Origin: Telopea speciosissima
Taxonomy: Eukaryota; Streptophyta; Magnoliopsida; Proteales; Proteaceae
DNA length: 64,000 bases
NCBI RefSeq assembly: GCF_018873765.1
Contig: NC_057919.1
Location: 60,611,484-60,675,483, forward strand
Direction: 5' to 3'
Shown here piece by piece: positions 57,265-64,000 of the stretch (the stretch's first letter is position 1; every line of letters begins with the position of its first letter). Under the pieces are notes generated by a model, which did not search any database, was not told the DNA's origin, and saw only the letters and a list, made by a program, of their open reading frames with translations. The translations under genes were made by a program, and so were the position numbers.

Positions 57265-57775
57265 ACATCTTAAAGTGTCCACAACTAGGAACAATATTGG
57301 GCATGTTAAAGTATCGAGTGGTTTGATGTATTTGGAGTTCTTCAATCATTCCCTTATAATTTGCAAAATATTCATTCAAAGATCTGTCTCCCTGTTGAAA
57401 AGTGAAAAGCTTCTCATAAAGATCATACATACGAGAGATGTTCTTTTCTTGAGAAAAACTTTCACGTAGATCATTCCAAACATCCTTAGCAAGAGTGTGG
57501 AACATCACATTAGATGCAATCGCAGGTTCAACACTGTTCCATAACCATATTTTAACAACTGAGTTCTCACGCATCCACTCATCATGAGTCTTGACTGTAG
57601 TAGCGTCCTTTGGATCAACAATAGGTGGATCATTTGTAATATATTTTATTTTTCCTTTTGCATGAATATATGCTTGTACTGCCTGTGCCCATAACAGATA
57701 GTTTGAAACTCCAGATAACTTAATGGTAGAAATTTAAACTTGGACAGTATCCGTTTGAGTTTTGGGATCAGCCAT
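57263..57775 (-). pseudogene. Copia gag fragment (copia 3)
   Basis: Minus strand: a MADPKTQTD-like start near 57773, then SGVSNYLLWAQAVQAYIHAK after a stop, DPKDATTVKTHDEW, IWLWNSVEPAIASNVMFHTL, FSQEKNISRMYDLYEKLFTF, LNEYFANYKGMIEEL. This is the UBN2/gag-like capsid of a Ty1/copia element. It is truncated at 57263, directly abutting copia 2 in the opposite direction. Confidence 0.82.
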
Positions 57776-57959
57776 AATTAAAGCTTAGCAATTTCTTGGA
57801 GGAGGAGCAGCAGTAGAGTAATCGGCAATAGCAGTAGTAGAAATATTACTGGTACTTGAATATGACCAGATTTGGGTAGATAAGTAATAAAATACCCAGC
57901 AGTAAGTCAACCAGTAAAATTAAGTTTGAAAGATCCAAAAATAATACTAGATCAATAGT

Positions 57960-58215
57960 GGGCAGGGGTTTTTAAAAAACCCAGAAATTCCAGAATACCT
58001 TTCGGCAGTAGCAGGGTTACAAAAACTCAGAAATTCCAGAAGAAGATATCGGCAGCAGAAGGGTTGCAAAACCCAGTAGTTTTTTTTTTTTTTTTTTTTT
58101 GTAAAAGAAAACTTGTAGTTCCAGAAGAGCTATCGGCAGCAGCATGGGTGCAAAAACCTAGAAATTCCAGTAGAAGGGATATCGGCAGTAGCAGGGGTAC
58201 AAGAAACCCAAATCG
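57960..58215 (-). repeat. Leader repeat upstream of copia 3 gag
   Basis: Four degenerate units of about 55-65 bases share AAATTCCAGAA, TATCGGCAGCAG, GGGTnCAAAA-CCC. A poly-T insertion at 58080-58101 splits one unit. Confidence 0.75.
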
Positions 58216-58332
58216 CAAAACCAAGGGAAGTCGAAATCTGTAGCTGAAGTAAGAAACCTGATTCAGAACCAAGGGTATACTCAAGGAAGAAAAAGAAGAA
58301 GGCTGCTGCCTATGTGATGAAGATCAGCCCAA

Positions 58333-58405
58333 CCTTAATGGGCCAGGCCTATTGATCCTTAATGGACTAGGACTATTGATCCATAATGGGCTAGGACTAT
58401 TGATG
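58333..58405 (+). repeat. Short tandem repeat, about 26-bp unit
   Basis: Three degenerate copies of a unit containing GGACTATTGATCC followed by TAATGGnCTA. Confidence 0.75.
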
Positions 58406-58553
58406 TGGATTAGATCCAACATCATAGGCCCAACTTTTATTAGTCCTAATGGGCTTTAGCCTAGACCCAAGACCAAGGCCCAACCCATGCAAGTTGGGTT
58501 TGGTCACTCTATGTTTTTAACACGTGTTATGTGTGGGTAGTAGGTATTGTCAA

Positions 58554-59928
58554 TAAAGGCAAGGTTCGAAAACTCAGGTCTCGGTGCTAACTCGGACCCT
58601 TGAAAAACCGAGTTGAGTCGAGATCTTGCCGAGATCTCGCCGAGTTGGTGCACTTTTTTTTTTCTCGACTCGAAGCCTCATCTCGGTGGGTTTTAGACCT
58701 AGTTTGGGTCTGAAACTTGGTATTCAGCCTATTTTAGGCCATTTAAACACAATGGCACTATCAGATTTTGCAAAAACAAAGTCAAAATAGGAGTTTCACT
58801 TAGTGGGAAAGCAGGACAGACACAGGACAAACACACTTATTTATGCCTAATATCATTTAAGTAAATGCAAAATTACTTAAGATATTATTCATAAATAAGC
58901 AAATACCCCCTATTTGAATTCAATAAAAATAGTTAAAAAATCAAAATTCCAAAAGGAAAAAAAGTCAACCCCCCAATTCAAGAACAAAAACTGGATTTTC
59001 GGCGGTAGATGCAATTTTCAACTTTCTAATGCTGGGGTTTTTCTCAAATCTAAAAATTTCATAAATCTTATTATGGTAAAACATTGCTAAAACCAAAAGT
59101 GCGGTAAAATATTCATTTGTTTTGATGTCCAAAAAACTATTTTCATTCAGAGCGATTTTGACAGCATTCGCGCACACCGAATTAAGTTTGAACGGTACAT
59201 AACTCCTTCAATATGAAAGCTTTCCAACAAGTCCAAGATTGCTTAAATCTGATTTATATTGAAGGAGTTATGTACCGGTCAAACTTAATTCGGTGTGCGC
59301 GAATGCTGTCAAAATCGCTCTGAATGAAAATAGTTTTTGGACATCAAAACAAATGAATATTTTACCGCACTTTTGGTTTTTAGCAATGTTTTACCATAAT
59401 AAGATATATGGAATTTTTAGATTTGAGAAAAACCTCAGCATTAGAAAGTTGAAAATTGCACCTACCGCCGAAAATCCAGTTTTTGTTCTTGAACTGGGGG
59501 GTTGACTTTTTTTCCTTTTGGAATTTGATTTTTTAACTATTTTTATTGGATTCAAATAGGGGGGTATTTGCTTATTTATGAATAATATCTTAAGTAAATG
59601 AAATACAAAGACATTTACTTAAATGATATTAGGCATAAATAAGTGTCTGTCTTGTCTGTCTTGGTTCCTGGCATAGATAGGTGTCTGTATACCAAGATTT
59701 TCCAGCAAGATCTCGAGATCTAGCACTCATATAGAGGACCTAGATGGGCATTTTCCTATGTCAAACCGAGATCTTGATCGAGATCCGAGATCTCGGAGAG
59801 ATATTATACTTTTATGACTCGACCCCCATCTCGTCTTGGGATTTCGAAAAACCGAGAAACTCGGTGAGATCTCGGCGAGGATGTCGCCGAGATCTCGTGA
59901 GTTCTCGAACTATGAACAAATGAGGTCT
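58554..59928. mobile_element. 1.37-kb fold-back DNA element
   Basis: The arms, about 58816-59214 and 59257-59662, are inverted repeats of roughly 400 bp around a 42-base loop. Outside them lie further mirror-like CTCGGCGAGATCTCG-rich segments. Termini AAGGTTCGAAAACTC (58561) and, in reverse complement, TAGTTCGAGAACTC (near 59915) match. TATTGTCAA occurs at 58545-58553 and 59929-59937, a candidate 9-bp target duplication slightly outside those termini. No transposase. A transcript would form a near-perfect hairpin. Confidence 0.8.
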
Positions 59929-59937
59929 TATTGTCAA

Positions 59938-60800
59938 AGGAAGGCTCCTATGTCAAAGTTAGGTAGGGGTTTGGTGATAATAAGTCAATAGTTGGTAAGC
60001 CAATGTTTGGTAGGAGATTTCTTATTTTCTAAAGTCAAGAATTAGGTAGGAAAGTTGGGTTTTGATGTCCTTTCTTGGAAGCTTTTGTTTCTATTTATAT
60101 GTAAGGCTGTTTTCAGCCAAGAAGACAACTTTGATAATTCAATATTGCTATAAGCAATTGCTTCTTTTGAAGTAAATCCATGGTGTTCGATCCTTGGTGA
60201 TGGAGCTGGTGTGTGATCCAAGTTGACTTCTTGCGGTGGGAAGCCCATGATGTTACTCTTCAGCCTTTATTCTCATCCTTTTTCAAGCAGATTTGTTTGT
60301 TTAAACCTTTGCCTTTCCTACTGTTCCAGATCTATCCCTCCACATTACCTTCACTCTTGAACTAAACCATACCCTATTAAACCATCCCGGCCTTAACCCC
60401 ATCGAATTGAACCTCTTCTTCCCCTGATTCAGATCCTGTTTTGGGACTGGTTGAACCTTCATTCTAGTTCTACATTAAAACCAGTACTGATCGATTGGAG
60501 AAGGCAGCTTGGTAGAAATTCCTCTCTAGGGAATCGCAGGAGGAGCAAAGATTGTTTCGAAGAGTAATATAGATCCAATGATTGGATCAGAGGTGCAACA
60601 ACAGTATGAACTTGAATAAACACCAATCAATTCTTCACTCCAGGTGACCAGTAGCAATAAAACCCTAGTTTTCAATTGAAAACTTCATCTAGGGTTTAAT
60701 CTTCAACCATATGCAGCATAGGGTGCTACACCCTTTAAAGAAAAATCGAGCTGTTGGAGACTTTGAAACCAAAATCGCAGATCAGAACAACCTAATGGTT
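59938..60800. other. LTR-like and leader-like retroelement sequence
   Basis: 59938-60180 reads on the plus strand like a copia LTR (TATA-like CTATTTATATGTAAGG at about 60091). It continues the sequence interrupted by the fold-back element (58430-58553). 60250-60800 shows no protein similarity and, read on the minus strand, lies downstream of the PBS at 60803-60814. Confidence 0.45.
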
Positions 60801-60802
60801 GT

Positions 60803-60814
60803 GCTCTGATACCA
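60803..60814 (-). promoter_or_regulatory. Copia primer-binding site
   Basis: The minus strand reads TGGTATCAGAGC, preceded by an LTR-like end GCCCTGCTACA. It is fused to copia 4 protease sequence on its upstream side, so the LTR body is missing. Confidence 0.7.
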
Positions 60815-60849
60815 TGTAGCAGGGCAGAGCCCTAAAATACCAGAACCGA

Positions 60850-62278
60850 GAGAGATGTGAAGAGAGGAGATGGAGAAAAAGAGTGGAGAAGGGATAGTAG
60901 TAGAAGTAGCTGCAGTAGAAGGTCTTGTGCCATCCAAGTAATACAAGCCATCACACTCAAGCCCGCCACCAATTGTCTTCCTTGTCTGATGGTCCTGAAA
61001 AACACAATAAGAAAGATAAAATGTTACAGAACAATTAAGGGATTTAGTAAGTTGACTAACAGATAAAAGGCTTATAGGTAATTTAGGAATATGAAGAACA
61101 TGAGAGAGGGTCATGGAGGATGTGGGAGAAACATCTCCATGGCCAGTTACTTCAGTTGAGGACCCATCAGCAAGGATAACTTTAGAAGAAGTTTGATTCA
61201 GTGAAGAAAACAAATATGGCTTACCAGTCATATGACAAGAGGCACTATAATCAATAAGCATGGTTCAAGATTTTGCGAAATATCACCGATATATCGGCAT
61301 ATTTCGGAAATCTCAACACTACCGAGACGGAATGGCCATAAGAAATGAAAAAAGTACAAATTTCGGCGAATTTTCGTGATATTTCGGGATATTTCAGGAT
61401 TTACATGGCAATTGTGGATGACTACACTCGTTTCTTCTCCGAAACTATACTGTGGTCCACGTATGTCCTTTAGATAGAGAGCAATGGATGCCGACTCCAA
61501 CGGAGCATGAGTGGGGTCGATCCAGGAAGGCATAACAATTATTACTAGAATTTGTTTTATGACAGTTGTGAGCCTTGTGAGTTGTGAGTTGTGACTTTGT
61601 GTATTGACTATTGAGTATTGAACTAATGACTTTTATGGAGTTTCTGAGTTATGACTTATGAACTTACGCACTTATGACTTTATGAGTTTAAAGTTTAAAC
61701 TAAAGGCTACATTTGACCTTATTTTTGTTTCATTACTTTGTTTAAATTTGTTATTATGTCTTTTAGTACTTATACAATGTGTATTTAACTATTTATACAT
61801 CAAGGTCCAACCGTATACTGTCAATCAAGGGTGTAAACGCAAAACACCACTTTGAGTTCACTTTTTTGCAATATGAAGGTTTAAATGTGTTTATTTAGCT
61901 TAAATAAGGGTGTACATGAAGTATCATGCCTTAATATGGCCAAAAACCCACCGAGATGGACTGCCGAAATATGGAAGAAAAAATACCATATTTTGGCGAA
62001 ATTTCGGATATTTTGAAAATCTCGACTTGCCCGAAATGGCGAGATGAGACGAGATCTTGAACCTTGTCAATAAGCCAGGAGGCAGAAGAAGGCTAAAAGA
62101 CTGAGTGACCTTTATATGCTACGGTGGCGGTAGATGTGGAGGCAGAATTAGTTTCAAGTTGCTGGAGGCGTTTAACTAACTGGTTGTAATCATCACGGGA
62201 CACAGTGGATGAGGTATCTGACGTAGAACTCTGAGTCATATCGCTGGAAGGTTTCTCAGTAGGTTTCACATCAGCCAC
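60850..62278 (-). pseudogene. Copia gag-end and protease, split by a DNA element (copia 4)
   Basis: 62278-62093 encodes MADVKPTEKPSSDMTQSS, DDYNQLVKRLQQLE and ends KGHSVF with a stop. The continuation SSASWLID is interrupted by the 807-bp insert and resumes at 61259 as LIDYSASCHMTGKPYLF, then VILADGSSTEVTGHGDV, LPISLLSVSQLTKSLNCSVT, GGLECDGLYYLDGTRPS. It is a copia protease with D-S-G-A altered to D-Y-S-A. After about 60870 it runs into LTR-end sequence instead of integrase. Confidence 0.82.
61260..62066. mobile_element. 807-bp non-autonomous DNA element with 9-bp target duplication
   Basis: Perfect target duplication TCAATAAGC at 61251-61259 and 62067-62075. Termini GGTTCAAGAT at both ends (inverted). 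Subterminal regions rich in TTTCGGnnATnTTTCGG and ACCGAGACGG motifs. The insertion lies exactly inside the copia protease active-site codons; removing it and one duplication restores the reading frame. Nine bases suggests Mutator-like mobilisation. Confidence 0.85.
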
Positions 62279-62289
62279 TCACCACTAAT

Positions 62290-62690
62290 CTAGATCAGTT
62301 AAAACAACAACAGGCAGAATTTCAAGTTGCAAAATTTTTGGCTGGATTACATCCTGACTACCAGTCTGCCAAAGGTCAACTACTCACAGAGGAGAAGGTT
62401 CCTTCTTTCAATGAAGTTTTTTCTCGCATCAATCAGTTGGCCAATCCATCTAAGTTTGATCCTCTTCCCAAAGAAAATTCAGCTTTTGTTGCTAGTCGTG
62501 GTCGTGGCCAAACCTGGGATCGTGGCCAAACCTGGGGCTGTGGCCGGGGTACTGGTGGAAGAGGTACAAATTATTCATCTTTTGACTAGTCTTCAAGCCA
62601 ATGCACTTATTGTGGGAAACCAAATCATTTGTGGAGACCTGTTGGGCCAAACATGGTAAGCCTGAATGGGCAAATGAACTCGATACTATA
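62290..62690 (+). pseudogene. Copia gag fragment (copia 5)
   Basis: Plus strand: KFLAGLHPDYQSAKGQLLTE, VPSFNEVFSRINQLANPS, a GRGQTW/GGRGT Gly-Arg segment, then the knuckle CTYCGKPNHLW; a 1-base deletion shifts the frame before the final Cys, after which CWAKHGKPEWANE is readable. Truncated both sides. It lies head-to-head with copia 4 gag, about 10 bases apart. Confidence 0.82.
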
Positions 62691-63380
62691 ACATGGCATA
62701 CTATTCATTGGGTTGTCATGTTTTATATTTCTCGGAAATGATTCAAGAATATGGATATGACCATTCATATTGTGTGTGTTGGACATGATCTAAGTGAGAG
62801 TCTTGTATTGCAGTGAGCTCATGATTGGTGTATGTCCGTTCTGCATCTCATTCCTATGGATGGAATGTACGATCAGACCAGACCATTGCCAAGGCTGTCC
62901 TTAGTCCGACACCGTCAATTGTTTATTTAACAAGGCTCTTTGATAGTTTATTTTGTCCCCATACCTGAGAGGTCCCAACCATTGCAAGTATACTTTGTGT
63001 GTCTTGGTGTGCCTATGGTTGTTGCCTACAATAGGTATATGTCGGTAGGCCAGATTCATGGTATGTATCTGTGAGTTTAGGAGATGCTCAACATGAATCC
63101 ACTTCCCAATTAGAAGGATATCCTGAGAGAATTTGAGCTCGGTGGCATTTTTGTAAATTGTATGCAAACACAATGAAATATTATTATTAAATGATTATAT
63201 TTAAAAAATATTTTATAAATGTTTTATGTCCAATCAATGGTCGAGATTCTCTGTATTGGCTGTTTCAACAGTTGTATTTTCATACCCGAAAATCTGTTAT
63301 GATGTTGTAAACGTGGATGGACTTATATGTAATGTTTTTAATAACTCAGGGGTTTACATGTTATTTCCAATTGTTTCTGC
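62691..63380. other. No recognised gene
   Basis: AT-rich; the minus-strand open frame 62901-63173 resembles nothing known. Confidence 0.4.
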
Positions 63381-63816
63381 ACTAGTTATTAATTAGTGTT
63401 ATTTACTGGGTCAATAATACTAAATATTGTAGAAGAGTTAAGACTCGCCTTGTGCAACCTCAGTGGGAACACCTTATAGGGTCACACCACGTGCTGACAC
63501 ACTCAACATGGGAGACTACAAGATGGCATTCTATAAATACATAGCTAGGGAGGAGAAATAGGAACACTCAACTAAATAGCCAACAATTTAGGATTTTCAG
63601 AATCCCCAAAAATCGTGGCAGCCTCTCTTTCTCCTCCTCCAGTTCTTCTCTCTACTGTCTCTTCAGGTTTTGAGAGCTAGGGTTTGTGAAACCCTAATTT
63701 GGGAAGAGCATCTCCTTTGTGTTGATTTCTGTTGCCCGTATAGAGTAGCCATTTCAAGTGCTGTAATCCTTCTGAGAACCTATACTTGTGACTTTTGAGG
63801 TAATCCTAAACCCCTA
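63381..63816 (+). other. Possible LTR with promoter
   Basis: A CTATAAATAC TATA-like box at about 63531 precedes a CT-rich stretch and GAGAGCTAGGGTTTGTGAAACCC. The texture is that of a plant LTR/leader. Ends and partner not found; a host promoter is an alternative. Confidence 0.3.
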
Positions 63817-63973
63817 AAAGAGCATCCCAGTGCACTAGGCTCCCGCTATTGCAGGGTCTGGGAGGGGCAAATGTACATAGCCTTACCCTCTGCTTCATAG
63901 GAGAGGCTATTTCCAAGTTTTGAACATGCAACCAATAGGTTGCAATACTTAACCGTTGTGCCAAGGCTCGCCC
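63817..63973 (-). mobile_element. Au-like SINE, near full length
   Basis: On the minus strand it starts GGGCGAGCCTTGGCACAACG (A-box-like GCCTTGGCACAACGG). It has a decayed B box (ATGTTCAAAACTT), then GCCTCTCC, GGGTAAGGCTATGTACA, GGGAGCCTAGTGCACTGGGA, and ends GCTCTTT. Head and tail match tRNA-derived Au SINEs as I know them. Length about 157 bp. Confidence 0.82.
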
Positions 63974-64000
63974 ATTTTTATATATTTGTTCAAACCTGTA

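Noticed and set aside
58965-59505. Two matching open frames beginning MCANAVKIALNENSF on opposite strands
   Set aside because: They are the same arm of the fold-back element read twice; no similarity to a protein family, and frames differ by the arm's indels.
63817-63973. tRNA-like A and B boxes
   Set aside because: The body does not fold as a tRNA and continues into the Au-type SINE tail; called a SINE, not a tRNA gene.

Overview
This is plant nuclear DNA. It is AT-rich, its genes carry GT-AG introns and CT-rich 5' leaders, and it is packed with plant transposon families: a Mutator-like element, a chromodomain Ty3/gypsy, several Ty1/copia, L1- and RTE-type LINEs, Au-like SINEs, and hAT- and Mutator-type MITEs. 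Nothing bacterial or organellar was seen. A dicot or basal eudicot is likely, but the species cannot be named from this window.

Layout. 1-9190: mostly non-coding, with a possible first exon of an unidentified minus-strand gene near 1.8-2.05 kb, several fold-back MITEs and a decayed RTE LINE. 9360-19500: a small gene (gene A) encoding a 71-aa protein. Its promoter and first untranslated exon lie near 9.5-9.67 kb. A 5.96-kb Mutator-like element with a 9-bp target duplication (10099-16060) lies in what looks like its first intron. 19810-20490: a hAT-type element with a perfect 8-bp target duplication. 20925-38487: a second copy of the gene A promoter and leader, now upstream of an unrelated gene for a uL18 (L18p/L5e) ribosomal-type protein, probably mitochondrial. 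The presumed first intron of this copy has taken up a gypsy element (21711-26785) and a copia element (27205-34105), both with LTRs, PBS, PPT and target duplications visible. 40375-44104: a 5'-truncated L1-type LINE. 45461-47500: two MITE-like elements.

47540-54826: the promoter, leader and first coding exon of a BON3-like copine, followed by a near-identical 2.77-kb direct copy of the exon region. A 5'-truncated LINE sits exactly between the two copies. The remaining copine exons are not in the window. 54827-64000: a graveyard of nested copia fragments in both orientations, interrupted by two Au-like SINEs, a 1.37-kb fold-back element with about 400-bp arms, and a related 807-bp element that splits a copia protease.

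Three host genes are therefore supported: gene A, the uL18 gene and the copine. The observations most worth following up are the shared, duplicated promoter and 5' leader serving two unrelated genes, and the LINE flanked by 2.77-kb direct repeats.
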